This document shows positions 16,173-25,228 of a stretch of DNA of 53,312 nt, piece by piece; the first letter of the stretch is position 1, and the number at the start of each line of letters is the position of its first letter. The notes beneath the pieces are model-generated. The model saw only the letters and a program-made list of their open reading frames with translations, was not told the DNA's origin and did not search any database. The position numbers and the translations under genes were made by a program. Source of the DNA: an uncultured Eubacteriales bacterium (GTDB lineage: Bacteria > Bacillota > Clostridia > Oscillospirales > Acutalibacteraceae); the NCBI GenBank assembly GCA_934488615.1, contig CAKSSJ010000013.1, positions 1 through 53,312 on the forward strand. The letters are read 5' to 3'.

Positions 16173-17960
16173 ATGTATCGTTCACACGTTCTTGTCTGCG
16201 GCGGTACCGGATGTACTTCCTCGCACAGTGCCGAGATCATTGAGAAGCTTGAGCAGGAGCTTAAAGCCAAGGGTCTCGAAAATGAGGTTAAAGTAATCAA
16301 AACCGGCTGCTTCGGACTTTGTGCATTAGGTCCGGTCATGATCGTATATCCCGAGGGCTGTTTCTACAGCGAGGTTAAGGTTGAGGACGTTCCGGAAATT
16401 GTTGAGGAGCATCTTCTCAAGGGTCGTATGGTCAAGAGACTTCTCTATGAAGAGACAGTTCATCAGGAGGATATCAAGCCGCTCAATGAAACCAATTTCT
16501 ACAAGAAGCAGCACAGAGTTGCGCTTCGTAACTGCGGTGTTATTGACCCTGAAAATATTGAAGAATATATTGCTATGGACGGCTATCAGGCTCTTGCAAA
16601 GTGCTTGACCGAGCTTACTCCGGACGAGGTTATCCAGATCGTTAAGGATTCAGGCCTCAGAGGCCGAGGCGGCGGCGGATTCCCCACAGGTCTTAAGTGG
16701 AGCTTCACCGCTAAGAACACAGCCGACCAGAAGTATGTTGTATGTAACGCCGACGAGGGTGACCCGGGCGCATTCATGGACCGTTCCGTTCTTGAGGGCG
16801 ACCCCCACTGTATCGTTGAGGCTATGACGATCTGCGGTTACGCAACAGGCGCAACCGAGGGATATGTTTACGTTCGTGCGGAGTATCCGATCGCCGTTCA
16901 CCGTCTTGATGTTGCTATCAAGGAAGCCCGTGAAGCTGGCCTTCTCGGTAAGAACATATTTAATTCAGGTTTTGACTTCGATCTTCATATCCGTCTCGGT
17001 GCAGGCGCATTCGTTTGCGGTGAAGAGACTGCTCTTATGACTTCAATCGAAGGTAACCGCGGTGAGCCGCGTCCCCGTCCGCCGTATCCGGCAGTTAAGG
17101 GTCTTTTCGGCAAGCCGACAACAGAAAACAACGTTGAGACATTTGCCAACATTCCGCAGATCATTCTCCACGGCGCTGAGTTCTTTAACTCAATGGGTAC
17201 GGAGAAGTCCTCAGGCACAAAGGTATTCGCTCTCGGCGGAAAGATCAATAACACAGGCCTTGTTGAAATTCCGATGGGAACGACCCTTCGTGAGATCATC
17301 GAGGACATCGGCGGCGGAATTCCGAAAGGAAAGAAGTTCAAGGCCGCTCAGACAGGCGGTCCGTCCGGCGGATGTATTCCTGCTTCCCTTATGGATACCC
17401 CGATCGACTACGACAACCTTACCGCCATCGGCTGTATGATGGGTTCCGGCGGACTTATTGTTATGGACGAGGACAACTGTATGGTTGATATCGCTAAGTT
17501 CTTCCTCGACTTCACTGTTGACGAGAGCTGCGGTAAATGTACTCCGTGCCGTATCGGTACAAAGAGAATGAGAGAGCTTCTTGAGAAGATTACCGACGGT
17601 AAGGCTACTCTTGAGGATCTTGACGAGCTTGAAACTCTTGCTCATTATATTAAGGACAATTCACTTTGCGGTCTCGGTCAGACAGCTCCGAACCCTGTTC
17701 TTGCAACACTTCGCTTCTTCAAGGATGAGTATATTGCTCATATTGTTGACAAGAAGTGCCCGGCAGGCGTTTGTAAAAAGCTTGTTTCCTATTCGATCGT
17801 GGCTGATAAGTGTAAGGGCTGTACAGCCTGCGCCAGAAAGTGTCCCGTCGGCGCTATCTCGGGTGCGGTTAAGACAGCTCATACTATCGACACAAGCAAG
17901 TGCGTAAAGTGCGGCGTATGTATGGATACCTGCCGCTTCGGCGCAGTCATTAAGAAATAA
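16173..17960 (+). CDS. hndC: NADH-binding flavoprotein subunit, NuoF-like (HndC/HydB)
   Basis: A 595-residue iron-sulfur flavoprotein. It has an N-terminal thioredoxin-like [2Fe-2S] domain (CGGTGCTSS near residue 10; KTGCFGLCALGP near 48), then the NuoF body with the glycine-rich NADH/FMN site GLRGRGGGGFPTGLKW near 157 and GDPGAF, the [4Fe-4S] ligands CGKCTPCRIG near 454, and a C-terminal pair of ferredoxin [4Fe-4S] motifs (CKGCTACARKCP, CVKCGVCMDTC). This is the unit that binds NAD(H) and, in electron-bifurcating hydrogenases, the proposed site of bifurcation. GGAGG precedes the ATG. Confidence 0.95.
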   Translation: MYRSHVLVCGGTGCTSSHSAEIIEKLEQELKAKGLENEVKVIKTGCFGLCALGPVMIVYPEGCFYSEVKVEDVPEIVEEHLLKGRMVKRLLYEETVHQEDIKPLNETNFYKKQHRVALRNCGVIDPENIEEYIAMDGYQALAKCLTELTPDEVIQIVKDSGLRGRGGGGFPTGLKWSFTAKNTADQKYVVCNADEGDPGAFMDRSVLEGDPHCIVEAMTICGYATGATEGYVYVRAEYPIAVHRLDVAIKEAREAGLLGKNIFNSGFDFDLHIRLGAGAFVCGEETALMTSIEGNRGEPRPRPPYPAVKGLFGKPTTENNVETFANIPQIILHGAEFFNSMGTEKSSGTKVFALGGKINNTGLVEIPMGTTLREIIEDIGGGIPKGKKFKAAQTGGPSGGCIPASLMDTPIDYDNLTAIGCMMGSGGLIVMDEDNCMVDIAKFFLDFTVDESCGKCTPCRIGTKRMRELLEKITDGKATLEDLDELETLAHYIKDNSLCGLGQTAPNPVLATLRFFKDEYIAHIVDKKCPAGVCKKLVSYSIVADKCKGCTACARKCPVGAISGAVKTAHTIDTSKCVKCGVCMDTCRFGAVIKK

Positions 17961-17974
17961 GGAGGATGTCAGAA

Positions 17975-19720
17975 ATGGAAATGGTTAATATCAAAATCAA
18001 TGGCATGCCTCTGAGTGTGCCGAGCGGAATTACGATTCTTGAAGCCGCGCGCTATGCAGGAATCGAGATCCCGACGCTTTGCTACCTTAAGAAAATAAAT
18101 CAGATCGGTGCATGCCGTATCTGCATGGTTGAGGTCAAGGGTGCAAGAAGCCTTGTTGCTTCCTGCGTGTTCCCTGTAAATGAGGGAATGGAGATCCTCA
18201 CCAATTCCGACAGAGTTCGCAATTCGAGAAGAACAACTCTTGAGCTTATTCTTTCAACTCATGAGCGCAAGTGCCTTTCTTGCGTAAGAAGTACAAACTG
18301 CGAGCTTCAGAAGCTCTGTAAGGAATACGGCGTTGAGAACGAGAGTAAGTTTGACGGTATAACACCGGATTATGCTTACGACGATTCAATGCCTCACATG
18401 ATTCGTGACAACAGCAAATGTATCCTTTGCCGCCGCTGCGTTGCAGCCTGCGATGAGCAGGGCATCTCCGTTATCGGAGCTAATGCTCGTGGCTTTGATA
18501 CATGCATCACATCTCCGTTTGAGAGAGAAATTAAGGAATTCTCATGTATTGCCTGCGGCCAGTGTATCGTAAACTGCCCGACCGGTGCACTCCGTGAGAA
18601 GGACGACACACCGAAGGTGCTTGAAGCTATCAACGATCCCGAGAAGTACGTTGTTGTTCAGACAGCTCCTGCTGTCAGAGCGGCTCTCGGCGAGGAATTC
18701 GGTCTCCCGATTGGTACAGACGTTGAGGGCAAGATGGTTGCCGCACTCCGCCGCCTTGGCTTTGACAAGGTATTTGATACAGATTTCTCCGCTGACCTTA
18801 CCATCATGGAAGAGTCAAACGAGCTTATCGAGAGAATTACAAACGGCGGCGCACTCCCGATGATCACCTCCTGTTCACCGGGCTGGGTCAAGTATTGCGA
18901 GCATTACTATCCCGAACAGCTTGACCACCTTTCAACCTGTAAGTCGCCGCAGCAGATGTTCGGCGCAACGCTCAAGACATGGTACGCTCAGAAGATGGAT
19001 ATTGATCCGGCTAAGATCGTCAGCGTCAGCGTAATGCCCTGTACGGCTAAGAAGTTCGAGGTTGGCAGAGATGATCAGAGCGCATCGGGCTATGCTGATG
19101 TTGATATCTCTATCACCACACGCGAGCTTGCAAGAATGATCAAGAGCGCAGGTATCAGCTTCAATTCTCTTCCCGATGAAACTTATGACAGTCCTCTCGG
19201 CGAGGGCTCAGGCGCGGCTGTTATCTTCGGCGCAACAGGCGGTGTTATGGAGGCGGCTCTCCGTACAGCTGTTGAGAAGATCACAGGTCAAACTCTTGAA
19301 AACGTTGATTTCACTGAGGTCAGAGGTATGGAGGGCGTTAAGGAAGCCACATACACAGTCGGCGATCTCAGCATTAAGGTTGCCGTTGCAAGCGGCACAA
19401 AGAACGCAAAGACGCTCATGGAGCAGATCAAGAACGGTACCAGCGAGTATCAGTTCATTGAGATCATGGGTTGCCCGGGCGGATGTATCAACGGCGGCGG
19501 TCAGCCGATCGTTTCTGCGGCGGTTCGCAACTTTGAGGACTTCAGAAGCAAGCGTGCTTCCGTTCTTTACAACCTTGATAAGAACAACGAAAACCGTAAG
19601 TCACATGAGAATTCGGCTATCAAGCGTGTATATGACGAGTTCTTCGGCGAGCCCGGTAGCCACAAGGCACACGAGGTTCTCCACACAACTTACGTTAAGC
19701 GCGGACTTTACAACAACTGA
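17975..19720 (+). CDS. hndD: [FeFe]-hydrogenase catalytic subunit (HndD/HydA), group A3-like
   Basis: A 581-residue catalytic subunit. Order: N-terminal [2Fe-2S] domain (CYLKKINQIGACRICMVE), His-Cys3 cluster HERKCLSCVRSTNC, two [4Fe-4S] ferredoxin motifs (CILCRRCVAAC, CIACGQCIVNCP), then the H-cluster domain with all three signatures: TSCSPGW, MPCTAKKFE and MGCPGGCINGGGQP. There is no extra C-terminal [2Fe-2S] domain, unlike the longer HydA of Thermotoga. The frame starts at 17966, but that ATG lies within the ribosome site GGAGG; ATG 17975 fits. It evolves or oxidises H2 with NADH and ferredoxin. The maturases HydEFG are not in this window. Confidence 0.96.
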   Translation: MEMVNIKINGMPLSVPSGITILEAARYAGIEIPTLCYLKKINQIGACRICMVEVKGARSLVASCVFPVNEGMEILTNSDRVRNSRRTTLELILSTHERKCLSCVRSTNCELQKLCKEYGVENESKFDGITPDYAYDDSMPHMIRDNSKCILCRRCVAACDEQGISVIGANARGFDTCITSPFEREIKEFSCIACGQCIVNCPTGALREKDDTPKVLEAINDPEKYVVVQTAPAVRAALGEEFGLPIGTDVEGKMVAALRRLGFDKVFDTDFSADLTIMEESNELIERITNGGALPMITSCSPGWVKYCEHYYPEQLDHLSTCKSPQQMFGATLKTWYAQKMDIDPAKIVSVSVMPCTAKKFEVGRDDQSASGYADVDISITTRELARMIKSAGISFNSLPDETYDSPLGEGSGAAVIFGATGGVMEAALRTAVEKITGQTLENVDFTEVRGMEGVKEATYTVGDLSIKVAVASGTKNAKTLMEQIKNGTSEYQFIEIMGCPGGCINGGGQPIVSAAVRNFEDFRSKRASVLYNLDKNNENRKSHENSAIKRVYDEFFGEPGSHKAHEVLHTTYVKRGLYNN

Positions 19721-19733
19721 TCAAAATAAAATT

Positions 19734-19770
19734 ACAGCAGAGATGAGCAATCGTCTCTGCTGTTTGTTTT
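19734..19770 (+). terminator. Intrinsic terminator of the hydrogenase operon
   Basis: ACAGCAGAGA pairs with TCTCTGCTGT around an 11-base loop and is followed by TTGTTTTT. Confidence 0.9.
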
Positions 19771-19844
19771 TGGAAAATTTTATCTAACTTTTTTGTCTGC
19801 GCGGACATGAAAAATCCTTTCTTATAAGAAAAAGTAATAACAAA

Positions 19845-19876
19845 AAGCAGGTAATTGCCGAGGCAACTACCTGCTT
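19845..19876 (-). terminator. Intrinsic terminator of the PFOR gene
   Basis: Read on the minus strand, AAGCAGGTA and TACCTGCTT with an inner TTGCC/GGCAA form a long stem followed by TTTTTGTT. It separates PFOR from the converging hydrogenase operon. Confidence 0.85.
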
Positions 19877-19897
19877 AATTTTATTTATTCGGAGGGA

Positions 19898-22800
19898 TTA
19901 TTCCTCTGTGCCGTAAAGCTTAACAAGCTTCTGGAGATGTGCATAACGATCCTTTGCGCCGTCCTCTGCCTTCTCGAAGAGCTTTTCTGCTCTCTCCGGG
20001 AACGAACGTGTAAGAGCGGAGTAACGAGCCTCGTTCATGAGGAATGCACGGTAACCCTCTGTTGCGGGAACCTTAGAATCAACTGTGAACGGGTTCTTGC
20101 CCTCTGCCTTAAGAGACGGATTGTAACGGAACATATTCCAGTAACCGCACTCAACTGCTCTCTTCATCTCAGCCTGGCAATTTACCATGCCGCCCTTGAT
20201 GCTGTGCATCTCGCAGGGAGCGTAACCGATAACAAGTGACGGTCCCGGATAAGCCTCAGCCTCCTGGAGAGCCTTAAGCGTCTGGTTCTGGTCTGCACCC
20301 ATAGCGATCTGAGCAACATAGATGTAGCCGTAGGACATTGCGATCTCAGCAAGGCTCTTTTTAGCAATTGCCTTACCTGCTGCTGCGAACTGAGCAACCT
20401 GACCGATCTGAGAAGCCTTTGAAGCCTGTCCGCCTGTGTTGGAGTAAACCTCGGTATCGAATACCATAACGTTTACATCCTCACCCGAAGCAAGAACATG
20501 GTCAAGACCGCCGAAACCGATATCGTATGCCCAACCGTCGCCGCCGAAGATCCATACGGACTTCTTGGAGAGGTAATCCTTCTGAGCGAGGATTTCCTTA
20601 GCGTCATCACAGCCGCACTTCTCGAGCTCAGCTACGAGAGCGTCTGTTGCGGCGCCGTTCTTCTCGCCGTCGTTTACTGTTGCAAGGTAAGCATCAGCGG
20701 CAGCCTTGATTTCTGCGCTTACGCCGTCCTTAGCTGCAAGAGCTGTAACCTTCTCGATGAGGTTGTTTCTGAGAGCCTTCTGACCGAGGTACATACCGTA
20801 GCCGTGCTCTGCGTTATCCTCAAAGAGGGAGTTTGCCCATGCCGGACCCTTGCCGTTCTTATCTGTTGTGTACGGTGATGTACCTGCCGGGCCGCCCCAA
20901 ATTGAAGAACAACCTGTTGCGTTGGAGATGTACATTCTGTCACCGAAGAGCTGTGTGATGAGACGGGCATATGAAGTCTCTGCACAGCCTGCGCAAGAAC
21001 CTGAGAACTCAAGGAGAGGCTTCTTATACTGGCTGGAGATAACGTTGATCTTAGCTGTAAGATCCTTCTTCTCCTCAACATGAGCTACGCAGTAATCGAA
21101 TGCTGCCTGCTGCTCATCCTGGCTCTCACGGGATACCATCTTAAGAGACTTAGTCGGGCAAACGCCGATACATACGCCGCAGCCCATACAATCCATCGGA
21201 GATACTGCAAGAGTATATGTGTAGTTTGTCTTTACGATCGGCTTCGGAGCGAACTTCGTAACTGACGGAGCTGCTGCCTTCTCCTCCTCGCTGAGAGCGA
21301 AGGGTCTGATCGTAGCATGCGGACAAACATATGCGCACTTGTTACACTTTGCACAGGTCTCAGCGTTCCACTCGGGAACCATAACTGCAACGCCGCGCTT
21401 CTCATATGCCGATGCACCCTGCTCGAATGTACCGTCAACATGATTTGAGAACTTTCCGACTGAAAGCTCATAACCGTCCATATGACCTACAGGCTTCATG
21501 ATGCTCTCAACCTGCTCAACGAGCTTTGCCGGACCCTCGGTCTTAACCTCAGCCTCAGCGTCAACTGCGTTTGCCCAGTCAGCCGGAACGTCGATCTTAA
21601 CGAATGCTGTTGCACCTGCGTCAATAGCCTTTTCGTTCATCTCAACGATTTCTTTACCCTTCTTCATGAACTTCTGTGCCTTTTCCTTCATGTAGCCGAT
21701 AGCCTCGTCAACAGGAAGAACCTTTGCAAGAGCAAAGAAAGCGGACTGAAGAACTGTATTTGTACGCTTGCCAAGACCGATTTCTGCGGCGATGTCGATA
21801 GCGTTTACTGTATAAAGCTGAACATTGTTCTTTGCGATGTACTGCTTGGTTTCTGCATTCATCTTCTCAGCAAGCTCAGCGGCATCCCACTGGCAGTTGA
21901 TGAGGAATACTCCACCCGGCTTAACGTCCTGAACCATCTTGTAGCCCTTTTCGATATATGACGGGTTGTGGCAGGCAACGAAGTCAGCCTTGTTTACATA
22001 ATAGGGGCTCTTGATCGGCTCATCACCGAAACGAAGATGGGAGATAGTGATACCGCCGGTCTTCTTTGAGTCGTACTGGAAATATGCCTGAGCATACTTG
22101 TCTGTGTGGTCACCGATGATCTTGATGGAGTCCTTGTTTGCGCCGACTGTACCGTCACCGCCGAGACCCCAGAACTTACACTCGATCGTGCTCTCGGCTG
22201 CTGTGTTCGGAGCGGGCTTCTCTTCAAGCGAAAGATAAGTAACATCATCGTTGATACCGATTGTGAAGTGAGCCTTGGGAGCGTCCTTCTTGAGCTCGTC
22301 ATATACAGCGAATACGCTTGACGGCGGTGTGTCCTTGGAACCGAGACCGTAACGGCCGCCGATAACCTTGATGCCGTCCTTGCCTGCTGCGTTGAGAGCG
22401 GCAACAACATCGAGGAAGAGGGGCTCACCGATTGAACCGGGCTCCTTTGTTCTGTCAAGAACAGCGAGCTTCTTGCAGGAAGCAGGAATAGCCTCAACGA
22501 ACTTCTCAACTGAGAAAGGTCTGTAAAGACGAACCTTGATAAGACCGACCTTCTCGCCCTTAGCGGTAAGGTAGTCGATAACCTCTTCAGCAACGTCGCA
22601 GATTGAACCCATAGCAACGATTACGTTCTCTGCATCCTCAGCGCCGTAGTAGTTGAAGAGCTGATAGTTTGTGCCGAGCTTTGCGTTTACCTTGCCCATG
22701 TACTTCTCAACAACAGCGGGAACTGCGTCATAGTACTTGTTGCAAGCCTCACGGTGCTGGAAGAAGATATCATCGTTCTCGTGAGAACCGCGCATTACAG

Positions 22801-23437
22801 GATGCTCGGGATTGAGAGCTCTGTGTCTGAATGCAGCAACTGCATCCATGTCGCACATTTCTTTAAGATCATCGTAATCCCAAACTTCGATCTTCTGAAT
22901 CTCGTGAGATGTACGGAAACCGTCAAAGAAGTTGATGAACGGAACTCTGCCTTCGATAGCTGCAAGATGAGCAACTGCGCCGAGATCCATAACCTCCTGC
23001 GGATTTGTTTCTGCAAGCATTGCGAAACCTGTCTGACGGCAGGCATAAACGTCTGAATGATCGCCGAAGATGTTAAGGGCGTGAGACGCAACGCAACGAG
23101 CCGATACGTGGAATACGCAGGGAAGAAGCTCACCTGCGATCTTATACATATTGGGGATCATGAGGAGAAGACCCTGTGACGCCGTATAAGTCGTTGTCAG
23201 AGCACCTGCTGCAAGGGAGCCGTGAACTGTACCCGAAGCACCTGCCTCGGACTGCATCTCAGCAACCTTTACTGTCGTGCCGAAAATATTCTTACGACCC
23301 TGAGCAGACCACTGATCAACGTAGTCGGCCATCGGGCTTGACGGGGTGATAGGATAGATACCGGCAACTTCCGTGAACGCATAAGATACGTGAGCGGCAG
23401 CGGTATTACCATCCATGGTTAACTTTTTTCTTGCCAT
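19898..23437 (-). CDS. nifJ: Pyruvate:ferredoxin (flavodoxin) oxidoreductase
   Basis: A 1179-residue single-chain PFOR that converts pyruvate and CoA to acetyl-CoA and CO2 and reduces ferredoxin. Seen in order: the pyruvate-binding N-terminal domain (YPITPSSPMADYVDQW near residue 29), the gamma-like middle domain, two [4Fe-4S] motifs (CAKCNKCAYVCPH, CMGCGVCIGVCPT near 690-750), the CXXC of the third cluster (GSCAGCAET near 820) and the thiamine-diphosphate motif GDGWAYDIGFGGLDH with the later EVYSNTGGQASKA. The length is as usual. The promoter is at 23486-23514 and GGAGG precedes the ATG. It supplies the reductant used by the adjacent hydrogenase. Confidence 0.97.
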   Translation of the reverse strand: MARKKLTMDGNTAAAHVSYAFTEVAGIYPITPSSPMADYVDQWSAQGRKNIFGTTVKVAEMQSEAGASGTVHGSLAAGALTTTYTASQGLLLMIPNMYKIAGELLPCVFHVSARCVASHALNIFGDHSDVYACRQTGFAMLAETNPQEVMDLGAVAHLAAIEGRVPFINFFDGFRTSHEIQKIEVWDYDDLKEMCDMDAVAAFRHRALNPEHPVMRGSHENDDIFFQHREACNKYYDAVPAVVEKYMGKVNAKLGTNYQLFNYYGAEDAENVIVAMGSICDVAEEVIDYLTAKGEKVGLIKVRLYRPFSVEKFVEAIPASCKKLAVLDRTKEPGSIGEPLFLDVVAALNAAGKDGIKVIGGRYGLGSKDTPPSSVFAVYDELKKDAPKAHFTIGINDDVTYLSLEEKPAPNTAAESTIECKFWGLGGDGTVGANKDSIKIIGDHTDKYAQAYFQYDSKKTGGITISHLRFGDEPIKSPYYVNKADFVACHNPSYIEKGYKMVQDVKPGGVFLINCQWDAAELAEKMNAETKQYIAKNNVQLYTVNAIDIAAEIGLGKRTNTVLQSAFFALAKVLPVDEAIGYMKEKAQKFMKKGKEIVEMNEKAIDAGATAFVKIDVPADWANAVDAEAEVKTEGPAKLVEQVESIMKPVGHMDGYELSVGKFSNHVDGTFEQGASAYEKRGVAVMVPEWNAETCAKCNKCAYVCPHATIRPFALSEEEKAAAPSVTKFAPKPIVKTNYTYTLAVSPMDCMGCGVCIGVCPTKSLKMVSRESQDEQQAAFDYCVAHVEEKKDLTAKINVISSQYKKPLLEFSGSCAGCAETSYARLITQLFGDRMYISNATGCSSIWGGPAGTSPYTTDKNGKGPAWANSLFEDNAEHGYGMYLGQKALRNNLIEKVTALAAKDGVSAEIKAAADAYLATVNDGEKNGAATDALVAELEKCGCDDAKEILAQKDYLSKKSVWIFGGDGWAYDIGFGGLDHVLASGEDVNVMVFDTEVYSNTGGQASKASQIGQVAQFAAAGKAIAKKSLAEIAMSYGYIYVAQIAMGADQNQTLKALQEAEAYPGPSLVIGYAPCEMHSIKGGMVNCQAEMKRAVECGYWNMFRYNPSLKAEGKNPFTVDSKVPATEGYRAFLMNEARYSALTRSFPERAEKLFEKAEDGAKDRYAHLQKLVKLYGTEE

Positions 23438-23485
23438 TCTTTGTTCCTCCTTGTAAAGTTAATAGCAATCTTATTACCACCCATA

Positions 23486-23514
23486 ATAATAACACTTTAT
23501 TTTTGATATGTAAA
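23486..23514 (-). promoter_or_regulatory. Promoter of PFOR
   Basis: On the minus strand TTTACA (23509-23514), 17 bases, TATTAT (23486-23491). I see no Rex palindrome here, in contrast to the hydrogenase operon. Confidence 0.65.
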
Positions 23515-23644
23515 CATTATTAAGAGATTTTTTTCAACTTTTTATTCCCGTTTTTGCCATAAAATGTTTTAAAAAGTCCATATCGGGCGGTTTTTTTCAT
23601 TTTTTCGGATATTTATTCGTTTTTGTTTGATTTAACAAAGAAAT

Positions 23645-23684
23645 AACGAAGCTGCCGCCAAAAGCAACAGCTCCGTTGTTTTTT
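23645..23684 (-). terminator. Hairpin terminator of the glycerophosphotransferase gene
   Basis: AACGAAGCTG and CAGCTCCGTT form a stem with one mismatch just after the stop codon, with an A tract before and a T-rich stretch after on the minus strand. Confidence 0.65.
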
Positions 23685-24849
23685 ACATTATAGCATATTC
23701 CGCAATGCGCTTGACGCACTCGCCGTCGCACGCTCCCATGAATTTTTCTCTGAATGCAGGGATTCGATCTGCGCGGAAATCGCCGTCCTTTACGGCTTTG
23801 ATGATCTCATCGTTATTTATGACGATCTTACCCGGGACGAAGCTCTTGTAATCAAAATAAAAGCTCCTGTCGTGCTCATATTGTTCAAGATCATACGCAT
23901 AGAAAAGCATCGGCTTGTCGAGCAGTGCATATTCAAATATCAGCGATGAATAATCGGCAACGAGAATGTCTGCGGCGCAAAGAGCGGTTTCGATTTTCAG
24001 GCTTTTTGAGCCGTCAAAAATAAAGTCGCCGTACTTCTCTTTTTCCTCATCGGTCAAGCCGAATTTTTTTGCCGTGAACGGATGGAGCTTAAGCACAAGT
24101 GCATAATCCTCGCCGAGCGCCGCCTTGAGCTTTTCATAATCGAGGGGATTCTCGTTATACGCCTGTTCGGGTGAATTTCCGCGGAAAGTCGGAGCATAAA
24201 GAATGATTTTTCTGCCGCCGATCTCTGGGAAGATCTTCAAAAGCTCCTCTCTCTGAGCGGATACAAATTCCTTGTCAAAATAAACATCGGTTCTCGGTGT
24301 TCCGAACGCTTTGACCCTCCGCTCGGCGCATCTGAATGCCTCCGCATAGCAGGGAATGACCGCCTCTGACGAGACAAAAACATCCGTATATGTATTGTGC
24401 ATCGGAAAACGGAGCATGTCCTCACGCTTACCGCCCCACGGCAGGTCGAGCGTTGAATAGCCCCACTTTTTGAACGCTCCGCAGGCATGCCAAAGCTGAA
24501 TAACCTTTGTGCCCTTTCGCGGCTGATGGGCATAAACGGGATCAAAGTTATCCGTTATGAACACACACTTGCACTGAGCATAGTATTTCTGAAAAGTGAA
24601 ATCAAAAAGGATTCTCTTGACCGCGTTCTGCGGCGACTGCATAATTCTGCAATCGAATCCGCGTTCTTTCAAAAAAAAATATATACCCACCATGTTATCG
24701 GGCATTTCCGTGTAATTTTTGCTGAATGCAAAAAGCACCAGCTTTTCGTTTATCGGCTTTTTCTTAAACAAGTTAAATGCAAGCGGCCAAAGATAAAAAA
24801 ATAGAATTTTTCTTCTGAGCAAGGTCAGCTTTTTCTTGATACTGTTCAT
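23683..24849 (-). CDS. CDP-glycerol glycerophosphotransferase family protein (TagB/TagF-like)
   Basis: A 388-residue GT-B type enzyme of the Glyphos_transf family, which adds glycerol-phosphate (or ribitol-phosphate) from the CDP-activated form to wall teichoic acid. An amphipathic, basic N-terminus is followed by VIQLWHACGAFKKWGYS near residue 130, FGTPRTDVYFD, LYAPTFRG, LKLHPF and ADYSSLIFEYALLDKP, the conserved TagB/F signatures. The longest frame starts at 24870, but GGAGG just before ATG 24849 sets the start. It stands alone between terminators. Priming (TagB) and polymerising (TagF) roles cannot be separated here. Confidence 0.87.
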   Translation of the reverse strand: MNSIKKKLTLLRRKILFFYLWPLAFNLFKKKPINEKLVLFAFSKNYTEMPDNMVGIYFFLKERGFDCRIMQSPQNAVKRILFDFTFQKYYAQCKCVFITDNFDPVYAHQPRKGTKVIQLWHACGAFKKWGYSTLDLPWGGKREDMLRFPMHNTYTDVFVSSEAVIPCYAEAFRCAERRVKAFGTPRTDVYFDKEFVSAQREELLKIFPEIGGRKIILYAPTFRGNSPEQAYNENPLDYEKLKAALGEDYALVLKLHPFTAKKFGLTDEEKEKYGDFIFDGSKSLKIETALCAADILVADYSSLIFEYALLDKPMLFYAYDLEQYEHDRSFYFDYKSFVPGKIVINNDEIIKAVKDGDFRADRIPAFREKFMGACDGECVKRIAEYAIM

Positions 24850-24870
24850 AATTTCCTCCGTATAAGACAA

Positions 24871-24895
24871 AGAGACTGTCCGAGGGACAGTCTCT
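24871..24895 (-). terminator. Intrinsic terminator after rpmB
   Basis: AGAGACTGTCC and GGACAGTCTCT form an 11-base-pair stem around three bases, followed on the minus strand by TTTGTCTT. Confidence 0.85.
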
Positions 24896-24912
24896 GAATC
24901 ATCATCTTACCA

Positions 24913-25101
24913 TTAAACGGCACGTGTAACCTTACCTGAACGCAAGCAACGTGTGCAAGCATATACCTTGCGCGGAGAACCGTTTACGATTGCCTTAACA
25001 CGCTTAACGTTCGGCTTCCATGTTCTGTTTGAACGTCTGTGTGAGTGGGAAACCTTGATACCGAAAGCAACATCTTTACCGCAGAATTCGCATTTTGCCA
25101 T
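24913..25101 (-). CDS. rpmB: 50S ribosomal protein L28
   Basis: A 62-residue large-subunit protein starting MAKCEFCGKDVAFG. Two CXXC pairs (CEFC at residues 4-7 and CTRC) mark it as the zinc-binding form. The SHSHRRSNRTWKPN core is typical of L28. The open frame extends to 25146, but the AAGGAGG ribosome site eight bases before ATG 25101 decides the start. It is a single-gene unit with its own terminator. Confidence 0.97.
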   Translation of the reverse strand: MAKCEFCGKDVAFGIKVSHSHRRSNRTWKPNVKRVKAIVNGSPRKVYACTRCLRSGKVTRAV

Positions 25102-25228
25102 TTGTCGGCACCTCCTTTTAACTACGAATACTAAACAACATTTCATATACTAACAGATTTATGCGAAAAAATCAAGACCTTTTTAAAATTATTTTTCATA
25201 AACAGGTGAAAAATCGCAAAATCCGCCC

